Below are positions 27,967 to 37,382 of a DNA stretch of 64,000 nt, piece after piece. The translations under genes and the position numbers were made by a program. The DNA is from Pseudotabrizicola sediminis (GTDB taxonomy: Bacteria > Pseudomonadota > Alphaproteobacteria > Rhodobacterales > Rhodobacteraceae): contig NZ_RPEM01000003.1 of the NCBI RefSeq assembly GCF_004745575.1, positions 248,001-312,000 on the forward strand, written 5' to 3'. Within the stretch, counting starts at the first letter, position 1; each line of letters opens with the position of its first letter. A model generated the notes under the pieces. It saw nothing but the letters and a program-made list of their open reading frames with translations, was not told where the DNA came from and did no database searches.

Positions 27967-28055
27967 TTTGCAAAGCTGACTGGGATTGTCGGTTTTATTG
28001 CCATATTCCCGCTGTTTGCAAAACTTTGCACCCCAAACTGGCCCATTTCTGCAAA
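27967..28055 (+). promoter_or_regulatory. TTTGCAAA operator cluster (PccR/ScfR-type) upstream of prpE
   Basis: Perfect TTTGCAAA palindromes lie at 27967-27974 and 28015-28022; the second is followed after 2 bases by TTTGCACC (28025-28032). A further TCTGCAAA lies at 28048-28055. Paired TTTGCAAA is, to my knowledge, the site of PccR, the propionyl-CoA-responsive regulator of Rhodobacter sphaeroides (RamB/MccR family). Position 100-190 bp before a propionyl-CoA synthetase fits that role. The spacing here (2 bases between the pair) differs from the 4 bases I recall. Confidence 0.6.
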
Positions 28056-28156
28056 CATAATGTCGCACCCCGCCCACTGTCCGGCGGTAACATTGTTGCG
28101 TGCTTGGCCCGCGATGCCGTAACACAAACCCCAAGCGTTGGGAGGAGGCGCGCAGA

Positions 28157-30049
28157 ATGGGTTATTCCGAAATCTACGCAAAGTGGCAGGCCGACCCCGA
28201 GGGCTTCTGGATGGAGGCTGCGGGGGCCATTGACTGGGCGCGCAAGCCCAGCCATGCCCTGAACGACAGCCGCGCGCCGTTGTATGAGTGGTTCACCGAT
28301 GGCATGGTGAACACCTGCTGGAACGCGGTGGACCGGCATGTGCTGGCCGGGCGCGGCCACCAGCCTGCCATCATCCACGACAGCCCGGTCACCGGCACCA
28401 AGCATGTGATCACCTATGCCGAACTGCTGGACCGCGTCTCGCGCCTTGCCGGGGCGCTGAAGGCCAAAGGGGTCACCAAGGGCGACCGGGTGATCATCTA
28501 CATGCCGATGGTGCCCGAAGCGCTGGAGGCGATGCTGGCCTGCGCCCGGCTGGGGGCGATCCATTCCGTGGTGTTCGGCGGCTTTGCGGCAGCCGAACTG
28601 GCGGTGCGGATTGACGATTGCACCCCAAAGGCAATCATCGCGGCCAGCTGCGGCGTCGAACCCTCGCGCGTGGTGCATTACAAACCGCTTCTGGATGGCG
28701 CGATCGAGATGGCCAGCCACAAGCCCGATTTCTGCGTGATCCTGCAACGCGAACAAGAGGTGGCCAAGCTGATCGACGGTCGCGATCTGGCGTGGCACAC
28801 GTTCCAGTATGGTGTGGAACCGGCAGACTGTGTGCCGGTCGAAGGCAACCATCCGGCCTACATCCTGTATACCTCTGGCACCACGGGCGCGCCCAAGGGC
28901 GTGGTGCGCCCGACGGGCGGGCATCTGGTGGCGCTGAACTGGACCATGCGGGCGATCTACAATTGCGGGGTCGGTGATGTGTTCTGGGCGGCGTCGGATG
29001 TGGGCTGGGTCGTGGGGCACAGCTATATCTGCTATGCGCCGCTGATTGCGGGCTGCACCACAGTGGTGTTCGAGGGCAAGCCGGTGGGCACCCCGGATGC
29101 GGGCACCTTCTGGCGGGTGATTCAAGAGCATAAGGTGAAAACCTTCTTCACCGCCCCCACCGCGCTGCGCGCAATCAAGCGGGATGATCCGACCGGCGCG
29201 CTGATCAAGGATTACGACACCTCCAGCATGCAGGCGCTGTTTCTGGCGGGGGAACGGGCCGACCCCGACACGGTCGACTGGGCCGGGCGGCATCTGAACG
29301 TGCCGGTGATCGACCATTGGTGGCAGACCGAAACCGGCTATGCGATTGCCGCCAACCCGCTGGGCCTTGGGCTGGTGCCGGTCAAAATCGGCAGCCCCGC
29401 GATGGCGATGCCGGGCTATGACGTGCGGGTGCTGGATGAAGGCGGGCATGAGGTGTCGCCGGGCACGCTGGGCGCGATTGCCATAAAACTGCCGCTGCCA
29501 CCCGGCACAGTGCCCACGCTGTGGAATGCCGAAGAGCGCTTCGTGAAATCGTACCTGTCGCATTTCCCCGGATATTACGAGACCGGGGATGCCGGCTATG
29601 TCGATGCCAAGGGCTATCTCTACATCATGGCGCGCACGGATGACGTGATCAACGTGGCCGGTCACAGGCTCAGCACCGGGGCGATGGAAGAGGTTCTGGC
29701 CGGGCACCGGGATGTGGCCGAATGTGCCGTCATCGGGGTGGCCGATGCGCTGAAGGGCCAGTCGCCGCTGGGGTTCTTGTGCCTCAACAAGGGCGTGGAC
29801 CGCGCGCCCGCCGATGTGGTGGCCGAATGTGTGGCGCTGATGCGCGAAAAGATCGGCCCGGTGGCCGACTTCAAACGCGCCGTGGTGGTGGACCGGTTGC
29901 CCAAGACCCGGTCGGGCAAGATCCTGCGGGCGACCATGGTCAGCATCGCCGATGGCAAGACGTGGAAGATGCCCGCCACCATCGACGACCCGGCGATCCT
30001 GGATGAGATCAAGGTAGCGCTGCAGGGCCTTGGTCTGGCCAAGGGCTGA
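28157..30049 (+). CDS. prpE: Propionyl-CoA synthetase (acyl-CoA synthetase)
   Basis: This 630-aa adenylate-forming enzyme activates propionate (or acetate) to the CoA ester via acyl-AMP. Motifs seen are the P-loop YILYTSGTTGAPKGVVRPTGGH, VFWAASDVGWVVGHSY, HWWQTETGYAI, YYETGDAGYVD, ARTDDVINVAGHRLSTGAMEE and the acetylatable lysine in RSGKILRATM. PRPTGG and VGWVVGHSYICYAPL point to PrpE more than to AcsA. ATG 28157 follows GGAGGAGG at 8 bp. Product propionyl-CoA would feed the methylmalonyl-CoA route that includes the epimerase at 1.2 kb. The TTTGCAAA cluster upstream suggests control by acyl-CoA. Confidence 0.92.
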   Translation: MGYSEIYAKWQADPEGFWMEAAGAIDWARKPSHALNDSRAPLYEWFTDGMVNTCWNAVDRHVLAGRGHQPAIIHDSPVTGTKHVITYAELLDRVSRLAGALKAKGVTKGDRVIIYMPMVPEALEAMLACARLGAIHSVVFGGFAAAELAVRIDDCTPKAIIAASCGVEPSRVVHYKPLLDGAIEMASHKPDFCVILQREQEVAKLIDGRDLAWHTFQYGVEPADCVPVEGNHPAYILYTSGTTGAPKGVVRPTGGHLVALNWTMRAIYNCGVGDVFWAASDVGWVVGHSYICYAPLIAGCTTVVFEGKPVGTPDAGTFWRVIQEHKVKTFFTAPTALRAIKRDDPTGALIKDYDTSSMQALFLAGERADPDTVDWAGRHLNVPVIDHWWQTETGYAIAANPLGLGLVPVKIGSPAMAMPGYDVRVLDEGGHEVSPGTLGAIAIKLPLPPGTVPTLWNAEERFVKSYLSHFPGYYETGDAGYVDAKGYLYIMARTDDVINVAGHRLSTGAMEEVLAGHRDVAECAVIGVADALKGQSPLGFLCLNKGVDRAPADVVAECVALMREKIGPVADFKRAVVVDRLPKTRSGKILRATMVSIADGKTWKMPATIDDPAILDEIKVALQGLGLAKG

Positions 30050-30147
30050 TGGCTGGGGGCTGATGAATGGGGGCTGAGGCCTGCAGGCGCGACGCGGGCG
30101 CCCGCAAAGATGCTGGACAGATGCAAGCCTTGAGGTAGGTTTGAATC

Positions 30148-30672
30148 ATGGTTGACTCCAGTGTCGCGCACCGCTCTGCCCTGAACCTGCGTGACACGGG
30201 CCCGCAGCTGGCGGTGTTGCGCGCGGCGCTGACCCGGCTTGCCGGATGCGCCCTGCCCGGCCCCGCCCGGCTGGCGCTGGCCGAGGCGCATCAGGCGCTG
30301 ACCGCGCTGGAAGCCATTCAGCCCGGGGCTGTGGATGATGGCGTGTTTGCGGCATTGCTGGCACTGGCCGGGCCCGAGGTGGCAGCCGAGCTGACCCTGC
30401 AGATGTCCGTCGACCTGCGCCGGGTTCTGACAGCCCTTGCGCAGGGGCTGGCGCAATCGGACGCGCGCGTGGTGGACGCGCAGACCCATGTGCTGGTGAT
30501 GCTGGCCGGGACGGCCGGGGCGCGCGGGCTGCAACAGGGCGCGCAAGCGCTGAACCGGGCGGCCTTGGCCGGGGATACGGCGCAGATGCACGACATGGGA
30601 CCGGCGGTTCTGGCCGGGCTGGCGGCGCTGATCGGCTTTGTCGAGGCTGCGGCCGAAGGCTTGCCGCGATGA
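30148..30672 (+). CDS. Hpt-like histidine phosphotransfer protein
   Basis: This 174-aa, Ala/Leu-rich, all-helical protein has the Hpt pattern at about residues 75-140: LTLQMSVDLRRVLTALAQGLAQSDARVVDAQTHVLVMLAGTAGARGLQQGAQALN. H114 would be the phospho-accepting histidine (H-x-L-x-x-x-A-G-x-A-G). It overlaps the following response regulator by 4 bp (ATGA), so the pair would form the last two steps of a phosphorelay, similar to LuxU-LuxO. No histidine kinase is nearby. Assignment is by pattern. Confidence 0.6.
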   Translation: MVDSSVAHRSALNLRDTGPQLAVLRAALTRLAGCALPGPARLALAEAHQALTALEAIQPGAVDDGVFAALLALAGPEVAAELTLQMSVDLRRVLTALAQGLAQSDARVVDAQTHVLVMLAGTAGARGLQQGAQALNRAALAGDTAQMHDMGPAVLAGLAALIGFVEAAAEGLPR

Positions 30673-32105
30673 CTGCGGCGCGGCTGCCGCTGCTCATGAT
30701 CGCAGATATGCCATCGGTGCAGGTGGCCTGTCGCTCGGTGCTGCAACCGGCGGGCTACAGTCTGCGCATCGCAGCCACGGCAACCGAGGGGATGGCGCTG
30801 TTTCAGGAAACCGAGGCGCAGACGGTGCTGCTGGATCTGGGGCTGGAGAGCGGCGGGGGTCTGGCGGTGCTGCGCGACATGGTGGCCCTGCGGCCAGAGG
30901 CGCGGATCATCGTGATCACCGCCACCGCCAGCCTGCCCCGCGCCGTCGAGGCGATGCAGGCCGGGGCGCAGGATGTGCTGACCCGCAGGCCGTTCGACGC
31001 GGCGCGGCTGCTGGCAGCGGTAGAGCGTGCCGTCGAGGCCACCCTCGCCCCCGCACATGACGGTCACAAAGCAGCGGTCAGGCGCGGGGCCAAGGCCGAA
31101 CCCGAAACGGCGGGCGATGTGTTCATCGGCTCCTCTGCCGCCATGCGCGCAGTGCAGGATATGATCCGGTCGGTGGCCGGGTCGATGGCGACGGTGTTCA
31201 TCACCGGCGAAAGCGGCACCGGCAAAGAGCTTTGCGCGCTGGCCGTGCATGCAGGCAGCCCGCGTGCGCATGGGCCTTTCATCGCGCTGAACTGCGGGGC
31301 GATTCCGCAACATCTGCTGGAATCGGAAGTCTTCGGCCATATGAAAGGCAGCTTCACGGGCGCGATTTCCGACAAGCAGGGGGCGGCGGCGGCGGCGGAC
31401 GGCGGCACGCTGTTTCTGGACGAGGTCTGCGAGATGGCCCCGGCCTTGCAGACAAAACTGCTCAGATTTCTGCAAACCTCGACCGTGCAGCCGGTGGGGG
31501 CGGTACGGCCGCGCAGGGTGGATGTGCGCATCATCTGCGCCACCAACCGCGACCCGGCAGACGCCGTGCGCCGGGGCGAATTCCGTGAGGATCTGTACTA
31601 CCGGCTGTTTGTGGTGCCGATCCACATGCCGCCTTTGCGCGCGCGCAACGGGGATGTAGCGGAAATTGCACAAACCGTACTGGACCGCTTTGCCCGCGAA
31701 GAGGGGCGGCAGTTTGACGGGTTTGCCCCCGAGGTGCTGGCCCTGTTCCGCAGGCACAGCTGGCCGGGAAATGTGCGCCAGCTGCTGAATGTGATCCGCA
31801 ATGTCGTTGTGCTGCATCCGGGCGGGCGGGTGACACTGGACATGCTGCCCGCATCACTGCACCGCGCGGTGCGGGTCGCGCGCCCCGACAGCACCCGCGT
31901 GCCGGTGCCGGTTGCGGTGTCCGATGATGCCGCACGCGATGGTCTGGACGGCCTGATCGGGCGCAGCATGGCCGAAATCGAGCGGATGGTGATCGAGCAA
32001 ACCATCGCCCGCAACGGTGGATCGGTGCCAAAGGCGGCGCGGGTGCTGGACCTGTCGCCCTCCACGATCTATCGCAAGCTGGAAGGCTGGGGCGGCAAAC
32101 CCTGA
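30669..32105 (+). CDS. Sigma-54-dependent response regulator (NtrC/LuxO type)
   Basis: This is a 478-aa transcription activator. The receiver (7-125) has phospho-acceptor D56 (LLDLGLESGGG), only one acidic residue (D13) where two are usual, and R107 in place of the conserved Lys. The AAA+ domain (about 148-385) has Walker A GESGTGKE, the sigma-54-contact loop GSFTGA (usually GAFTGA), Walker B GGTLFLDEV and R-finger region FREDLYYRL. The Fis-type helix-turn-helix is at the C-terminus (IARNGGSVPKAARVLDLSPSTIYRKL). Targets are unknown. It is coupled to the Hpt gene upstream. Confidence 0.9.
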   Translation: MTAARLPLLMIADMPSVQVACRSVLQPAGYSLRIAATATEGMALFQETEAQTVLLDLGLESGGGLAVLRDMVALRPEARIIVITATASLPRAVEAMQAGAQDVLTRRPFDAARLLAAVERAVEATLAPAHDGHKAAVRRGAKAEPETAGDVFIGSSAAMRAVQDMIRSVAGSMATVFITGESGTGKELCALAVHAGSPRAHGPFIALNCGAIPQHLLESEVFGHMKGSFTGAISDKQGAAAAADGGTLFLDEVCEMAPALQTKLLRFLQTSTVQPVGAVRPRRVDVRIICATNRDPADAVRRGEFREDLYYRLFVVPIHMPPLRARNGDVAEIAQTVLDRFAREEGRQFDGFAPEVLALFRRHSWPGNVRQLLNVIRNVVVLHPGGRVTLDMLPASLHRAVRVARPDSTRVPVPVAVSDDAARDGLDGLIGRSMAEIERMVIEQTIARNGGSVPKAARVLDLSPSTIYRKLEGWGGKP

Positions 32106-32178
32106 CGGCCCGCGCCGAAGGGCCTCACCGCGATGGCGCCACCCCGGTCGGCAGTGCCTGATGCCCCAGACGGCAGGA

Positions 32179-32943
32179 TCAGGCGAATTGTTCGACCAGC
32201 AGCCGTTCTTCCAGCCCATGGCCGGGGTCGAACAGGATGCGGTGACGGATCTCGGGTTCAGACCGGATCTCGACCGAGATCACATCGCGTACCGACCGGC
32301 CATCGGCATCGGCCATCACCGGGCGTTTGTCCGGCTGGGTGACCTCGAACCGCACCACAGCGGTTTTCGGCAAGAGCGCCCCGCGCCAGCGCCGGGGGCG
32401 GAAGGCGGCAACGGCGGTCAGCGCCAGCACATCCGACCCGATGGGCAGAATCGGGCCATGCGCCGAATAGTTATAGGCGGTGGACCCGGCGGGCGTGCAC
32501 AGCAAGACCCCGTCGCAGACCAGTTCTTCCAGCCGCAGCCTGCCATCGACATAGATCGCAAGTTTCGCCGCCTGCGGCCCGGCACGCAGCATCGACACTT
32601 CGTTGATCGCCAACGCCTCGACCACCCGGCCCGTGGCCGTGGTGGCGCGCATGTGCAGCGGGTTGATCACGGTTTCCTCGGCAAGACTCAGGCGGTCGGC
32701 AAGACCGTCCAGATCAAACGCGTTCATCAAAAAGCCGACAGTGCCGCAATTCATTCCATACACCGGCAGACCCGCACTTTGGGTATCGTGCAGGGTCTGC
32801 AGCATGAAGCCGTCGCCCCCAAGGGCAACCACCGCGCTGGCCTGCCCCAGCGGGGTCTGGCCGTGCCGGGCGGTCAGCCCGGCAAGCGCCGCCTGTGCAA
32901 CGGGCGTGGAGCTGGCACGGAAGGCAATTCTGGATGTGGGCAC
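32179..32943 (-). CDS. nadK: NAD kinase
   Basis: This 254-aa enzyme phosphorylates NAD to NADP with ATP. The GGDG motif is [15 protein letters not shown], the NE/D motif is ALAINEVSM, and [24 protein letters not shown] is the glycine-rich substrate region. The start is GTG 32943 ([11 protein letters not shown]), supported by AAGGGAGA 6 bp upstream and by the usual 250-255-aa length; the longer frame runs through the divergent glyA promoter. Convergent with the sigma-54 regulator. Confidence 0.92.
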   Translation of the reverse strand: MPTSRIAFRASSTPVAQAALAGLTARHGQTPLGQASAVVALGGDGFMLQTLHDTQSAGLPVYGMNCGTVGFLMNAFDLDGLADRLSLAEETVINPLHMRATTATGRVVEALAINEVSMLRAGPQAAKLAIYVDGRLRLEELVCDGVLLCTPAGSTAYNYSAHGPILPIGSDVLALTAVAAFRPRRWRGALLPKTAVVRFEVTQPDKRPVMADADGRSVRDVISVEIRSEPEIRHRILFDPGHGLEERLLVEQFA

Positions 32944-33182
32944 GGCGGTTCTCCCTTGCGCACAGTCTTGACGGGCTGCGGGCAGGAACTCAACCCTTGC
33001 CGCACCGGTCGCCCGAACCGGGCAGGACCGGCGCAGGTCAGGCACCGGGGCCGACCCCAGCCCCCCACCAACTGCCAAATTTCGCACCCATCCGGGGATG
33101 CGTCGTTTTCCTCCCTTTCCCGGGGGCGATGCTTGGTCTAAATGAGCGCTATCCCGACCCCCGGATCTGGCAGGAGACGCCC

Positions 33183-34478
33183 ATGAACGCCCCGCACCGT
33201 GACAACGGCTTTTTCACCGAAACTCTGTCCTCCCGCGACCCCGAACTGTTCGGCGCGATGACGCAGGAACTGGGGCGTCAGCGCCATGAGATCGAGCTGA
33301 TCGCATCGGAAAACATCGTCAGCCGCGCCGTGATGGAGGCGCAGGGCTCGGTGATGACCAACAAATACGCCGAAGGCTATCCGGGCAAGCGCTATTACGG
33401 CGGCTGCCAGTATGTCGACATCGCCGAAAATCTGGCGATCGAGCGGGCCTGCCAGCTGTTCGGCTGCGGCTTTGCCAATGTGCAGCCCAACTCCGGCAGC
33501 CAGGCCAATCAGGGCGTGTTCCAGGCACTGCTGCAACCCGGCGACACCATTCTGGGCATGTCACTGGACGCAGGCGGCCACCTGACTCATGGCGCGGCCC
33601 CCAACCAGTCGGGCAAGTGGTTCAAGGCCGTGCAATACGGCGTGCGCAAGCAGGACCTTTTGCTGGATTATGATCAGGTCGCGGAACTGGCGACCGAGCA
33701 CAAGCCAAAGATGATCATCGCCGGCGGCTCCGCCATTCCGCGCATCATCGACTTTGCCCGCATGCGCGAAATTGCCGACAGCGTGGGTGCCTACCTGCTG
33801 GTCGACATGGCGCATTTCGCCGGGCTGGTGGCCGCGGGGCTGTACCCCAGCCCCTTCCCGCACGCCCATGTGGCGACCACCACCACCCACAAAACCCTGC
33901 GTGGCCCGCGCGGCGGGATGATCCTGACCAATGACGAGGCCTTGGCGAAAAAGTTCAACTCGGCCATCTTCCCCGGCATTCAGGGCGGCCCGCTGATGCA
34001 TGTGATCGCGGCGAAAGCGGTGGCCTTTGGCGAGGCACTGCGGCCCGAGTTCAAGACCTATCAGGCGCAGGTCATCAAGAACGCGCAGGCGCTGGCCGAT
34101 CAGCTGATGCAGGGCGGGCTTGATATCGTGACCGGCGGCACCGACAGCCACCTGATGCTGGTCGATCTGCGGCCCAAGGGCGTAAAGGGCAACGCCACCG
34201 AAAAGGCCCTGGGCCGGGCGCATATCACCTGCAACAAGAACGGCATCCCGTTCGACACCGAAAAGCCCACCATCACCTCTGGCGTGCGTCTGGGCACCCC
34301 GGCAGGCACCACGCGCGGCTTCGGCGAGGCAGAGTTCCGCCAGATCGGCGACTGGATCACGCAAGTGGTCGACGGGCTGGCCGCCAATGGCGAAGAGGGC
34401 AATGCAGCGGTGGAAGAGCGCGTGAAGGCCGAGGTCGAGGCGCTGTGCAAGCGCTTCCCGATCTACCCGGACCTGTGA
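33183..34478 (+). CDS. glyA: Serine hydroxymethyltransferase
   Basis: This 431-aa PLP enzyme interconverts serine and glycine with tetrahydrofolate, the main one-carbon source. Signature blocks are [39 protein letters not shown], the PLP-lysine motif [16 protein letters not shown], and [24 protein letters not shown] 33183 follows GGAGACGCCC. It is monocistronic, with its own terminator at 34516, and complements the glycine cleavage operon at 40.6-45 kb. Confidence 0.97.
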   Translation: MNAPHRDNGFFTETLSSRDPELFGAMTQELGRQRHEIELIASENIVSRAVMEAQGSVMTNKYAEGYPGKRYYGGCQYVDIAENLAIERACQLFGCGFANVQPNSGSQANQGVFQALLQPGDTILGMSLDAGGHLTHGAAPNQSGKWFKAVQYGVRKQDLLLDYDQVAELATEHKPKMIIAGGSAIPRIIDFARMREIADSVGAYLLVDMAHFAGLVAAGLYPSPFPHAHVATTTTHKTLRGPRGGMILTNDEALAKKFNSAIFPGIQGGPLMHVIAAKAVAFGEALRPEFKTYQAQVIKNAQALADQLMQGGLDIVTGGTDSHLMLVDLRPKGVKGNATEKALGRAHITCNKNGIPFDTEKPTITSGVRLGTPAGTTRGFGEAEFRQIGDWITQVVDGLAANGEEGNAAVEERVKAEVEALCKRFPIYPDL

Positions 34479-34515
34479 TCCGCATCAGCTGAGCCATTGC
34501 CAGCACCGGCCCTTG

Positions 34516-34546
34516 CGGCCCCTTCGGGGACAGCAGGGGCCGTTTT
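34516..34546 (+). terminator. Intrinsic terminator of glyA
   Basis: CGGCCCC (34516-34522) pairs with GGGGCCG (34536-34542), followed by TTTTGC; it lies 37 bp after the glyA stop. Confidence 0.8.
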
Positions 34547-34557
34547 GCGTTGCGGGG

Positions 34558-34929
34558 TCAGATCCGGCCCTGCAGCCGCTGCACAAGCAGCACCAGCACA
34601 GCCACAGCCAGCAGCCCCAGCGCCACCGTGGTGCCGATGCGCACCAGCGCCCGCAGCGCGGCCGATCCTGCGCGTTGCGCCGACAGGTGGCGCAGGCAGC
34701 TGTCATAACAGCTTGCCACGCGGGCCGGGTCGATCTGCCCCAGCAGCTTGGGGTTCTGTGCCTTTTCGGCAAGAACGGCCAGCTCCTGCGCCTGTGCCCG
34801 CACGCTGCGCGGCAACAGCCGCCCGCCCCGGCGCAGCTTTTCAGACAGACCTGTGCCCCGGACGCCCAGACGTTCCTCCATCAACCCGGCGACCCGGTCC
34901 GCCATTTGCTGGATTGTGACTGCGCTCAT
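34558..34929 (-). CDS. Hypothetical tail-anchored membrane protein
   Basis: This is a 123-aa protein. Residues 1-90 are soluble and charged (MSAVTIQQMADRVAGLMEERLGVRG, helical), containing a C-x-x-x-C pair in SCYDSCLRHL. Residues about 98-118 form one membrane helix (TTVALGLLAVAVLVLLVQRL), ending in QGRI, so it is probably tail-anchored. ATG 34929 follows AAGGGGCAGGCG. Convergent with glyA. I do not recognise a family beyond conserved Rhodobacteraceae hypotheticals. Confidence 0.7.
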   Translation of the reverse strand: MSAVTIQQMADRVAGLMEERLGVRGTGLSEKLRRGGRLLPRSVRAQAQELAVLAEKAQNPKLLGQIDPARVASCYDSCLRHLSAQRAGSAALRALVRIGTTVALGLLAVAVLVLLVQRLQGRI

Positions 34930-35021
34930 CGCCTGCCCCTTTTTCCGGCGAAGCTTAAGCCGGGGCCGCAAAATCCTCAATGCCTCTGGCAGGGCTGGCG
35001 AACTGGCGGTAGACAGGTGGC

Positions 35022-35795
35022 ATGCTTGCCACGATCCATCACCCCGCCGCCACCCCGTCTGATGCCCCCCCACTGGTCATTGCCCATGGTCTTTATGGCT
35101 CGGCCCGCAACTGGGGCGTCATCGCGCGGCGTCTGGCCGATGTGCGCGATGTGGTGGCGGTCGATATGCGCAACCATGGCGACAGCCCGCAGGTGCCGGT
35201 GCATGGCTATCCCGAAATGGCGGCCGATCTGGCCGAGGTGATCCACAGCCTTGGCGGCAAGGTCGACCTGCTGGGTCATTCCATGGGCGGCAAGGCGGCG
35301 ATGCAACTGGCGCTGACGGGTGGCGCGCAGGTCGGCCGTCTTGTGGTGGCCGATATCGCCCCCGTGGCCTACAGCCACGACCAGTCACACCATGCGCAGG
35401 CGATGCAGGCGCTTGACCTGACAGGCATCACCACGCGCGGCGAGGCTGACAAGCGGCTGGCGCAAACAATAGAAGATGCCAGCCTGCGGGCATTTTTCCT
35501 GCAGTCACTGGACATGAAGGCGACGGGCGGGCCGCGCTGGCGCTTGAACCTGCCGGTACTGGAATCCGAGATGCCGAAAATCGTCGGCTGGCCCGGTACA
35601 ACCGGCCAGTTCGACGGCCCCACCCTGTTCCTGACCGGGGCGGACAGCCATTACGTCAAACCCGAATACCGCGACACTATCCGCGCGCTGTTCCCAAGCG
35701 CACGCTTTGCCAAGATCCCCGGCACCGGCCATTGGCTGCACGCCGAAAAGCCGCGCGAATTTGAAGACACCGTGCGGGTGTTCCTGACCGCGTGA
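35022..35795 (+). CDS. Alpha/beta-hydrolase (YbfF-like esterase)
   Basis: This 257-aa cytosolic hydrolase has the strand-5 nucleophile elbow LLGHSMGGKAAM (Ser in G-H-S-M-G-G), the oxyanion segment VIAHGLYGSARNWGVIAR, the acid residue in LFLTGADSHYV and the catalytic His in GTGHWLHAEKP. VDMRNHGDSP is the motif typical of the YbfF acyl-CoA esterase group. The natural substrate is undetermined. It is divergent from the tail-anchored protein. Confidence 0.85.
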   Translation: MLATIHHPAATPSDAPPLVIAHGLYGSARNWGVIARRLADVRDVVAVDMRNHGDSPQVPVHGYPEMAADLAEVIHSLGGKVDLLGHSMGGKAAMQLALTGGAQVGRLVVADIAPVAYSHDQSHHAQAMQALDLTGITTRGEADKRLAQTIEDASLRAFFLQSLDMKATGGPRWRLNLPVLESEMPKIVGWPGTTGQFDGPTLFLTGADSHYVKPEYRDTIRALFPSARFAKIPGTGHWLHAEKPREFEDTVRVFLTA

Positions 35796-35972
35796 TCAGG
35801 CCAGTTGCCTGGCCACCAGCCAGCTGACCGGCAGGCCCGCCACAAAGCCGATCGCGGCGGCAAGGATGATCGGGCTCAGGGTATCGTTCCCCGTGGTCAG
35901 GGCAACAATCACGGCCACCCCCATCAGCGAGGGGGCGATGATGGAAAAAAGCAGGGCTGTCAGTCGGGTCAT
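35796..35972 (-). CDS. 58-aa two-helix membrane protein
   Basis: A short frame from ATG 35972 to TGA 35796 encodes 58 residues starting MTRLTALLFSIIAPSLMG. Two hydrophobic helices (about 5-25 and 34-52, PIILAAAIGFVAGLPVSWLVA) are separated by a TTGNDTLS turn; the C-terminus is ARQLA. Composition and the CDS-like codon pattern support a real gene. It ends against the hydrolase gene (convergent, stops 1 bp apart). Function unknown. Confidence 0.65.
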   Translation of the reverse strand: MTRLTALLFSIIAPSLMGVAVIVALTTGNDTLSPIILAAAIGFVAGLPVSWLVARQLA

Positions 35973-36222
35973 CGCAAAGTCCGTTCCTAATGTGTTTCCA
36001 CATCGATATCACCGCCCCCACCCCGCCACCTTGACGCAGATCAACCGCCTGTGTCTGATTGGCCTGCGACAATCGCATCGCCTGCAGGGAACCCGACTGC
36101 CATGCCGGGGTTAAAGCCGTAGAAAAGCGTGCTGTGACCGCACAGACCCGTTTTCCACACCTATGGATGCCTCTTTGCCGGGCGCATCCGCGCTTGCACT
36201 GTTATCCGGGGACATCTTTTTC

Positions 36223-37323
36223 ATGAAACTTTTTCACTGCCAGTGCTGTGGCGCAATCCTGTATTTCGAAAATACCGTCTGCCTGAAATGCGGCCATATG
36301 CTGGGCTATCTGCCGGACGCCGACCGCATGCTGGCCGTTGTCGCCGATGGCCCGGTCTGGCGGGCCTTGCCAGACAGCGCCGCGCCTGCGGATCAAGCCA
36401 CAGACCCCGGCCCCTTGCGCTTTTGCCGCAATTGGGAACGCTCTGCCTGCAACTGGATGCATCGCAGCGCGGCGGGTGATGGCGACGGGCCGGCGGGCTA
36501 TTGCCTTGCCTGCCTGCACAACCGCACCGTGCCCGATCTGTCCACCCCCGCGCATGTGAAACTGTGGACCAAGATGGAAGCCGCCAAGCGACGGCTGATG
36601 TATTCCGTCTTGCGGCTGAACCTGCCCCGCCCCCTGCCCGATTCCGGCCACCCGGAACCGCTGGTGTTCGAATTTCTGGCCGATGATCCGGGCAGCACGG
36701 AAAAGGTGCTGACCGGCCATTCCGACGGGGTGATCACCATTGCCCTGATCGAGGCTGACGACACTGCCCGCGAAACCCGGCGCAGCCAGATGGGCGAAGC
36801 CTACCGCACCCTGCTCGGCCATTTCCGGCACGAGGTCGGGCATTACTACTGGGATCTTCTGGTGCGCGATGGCGATGCGCTGGAAGACTGCCGCGCCCTG
36901 TTTGGCGATGAGCGGGCCGATTACGCCGAAGCGATGAAAAAGCACTACGACATGGGCGCGCCCGAAGGCTGGGAAAACCGTTTCGTGTCCGCCTATGCCA
37001 CCATGCACCCCTGGGAAGACTGGGCCGAAACCTGGGCGCATTACCTGCACATGGTAGACACGCTGGAAACGGCATCGGCGCTGGGGCTGCGGGTGGATGC
37101 CGGGCAGTCGCTGGCCGCAAAGGTCGATGCCGACCCCCATCACAGCCGCGATGCAGGCCAGCTGATCGGCAACTGGGTGCCCCTGACACTGGCGCTCAAC
37201 AGCCTGAACCGGTCGATGGGGCAAAGTGATCTGTACCCGTTCTCCCTGCCCGCCGATGTGCAGACCAAGCTGCGCTTTGTGCATGATCTGGTGCAACGGT
37301 GCCATCCTGAACCCGCGGCCTGA
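36223..37323 (+). CDS. Putative zinc-ribbon zincin metallopeptidase
   Basis: This is a 366-aa protein with an N-terminal zinc ribbon (CQCCG at residues 6-10 and CLKCGH at 20-25), a second cysteine cluster (FCRN-WERSACNW, YCLACLHN) and a zincin site HEVGHYYWD at 203-207 (HExxH). The downstream WEDWAETWAHYLHMVDTLETA block contains the third-ligand region of this uncharacterised bacterial family. ATG 36223 (MKLFHCQCCG) is chosen because the ribbon begins there. It is a probable protease of unknown target, not secreted (no signal peptide). Confidence 0.8.
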   Translation: MKLFHCQCCGAILYFENTVCLKCGHMLGYLPDADRMLAVVADGPVWRALPDSAAPADQATDPGPLRFCRNWERSACNWMHRSAAGDGDGPAGYCLACLHNRTVPDLSTPAHVKLWTKMEAAKRRLMYSVLRLNLPRPLPDSGHPEPLVFEFLADDPGSTEKVLTGHSDGVITIALIEADDTARETRRSQMGEAYRTLLGHFRHEVGHYYWDLLVRDGDALEDCRALFGDERADYAEAMKKHYDMGAPEGWENRFVSAYATMHPWEDWAETWAHYLHMVDTLETASALGLRVDAGQSLAAKVDADPHHSRDAGQLIGNWVPLTLALNSLNRSMGQSDLYPFSLPADVQTKLRFVHDLVQRCHPEPAA

Positions 37324-37382
37324 CACCGGCCGCGTTTGCCATCTGTTTGACACCCTTTTCCCGGCAGGAGCACCGGCCCAAA

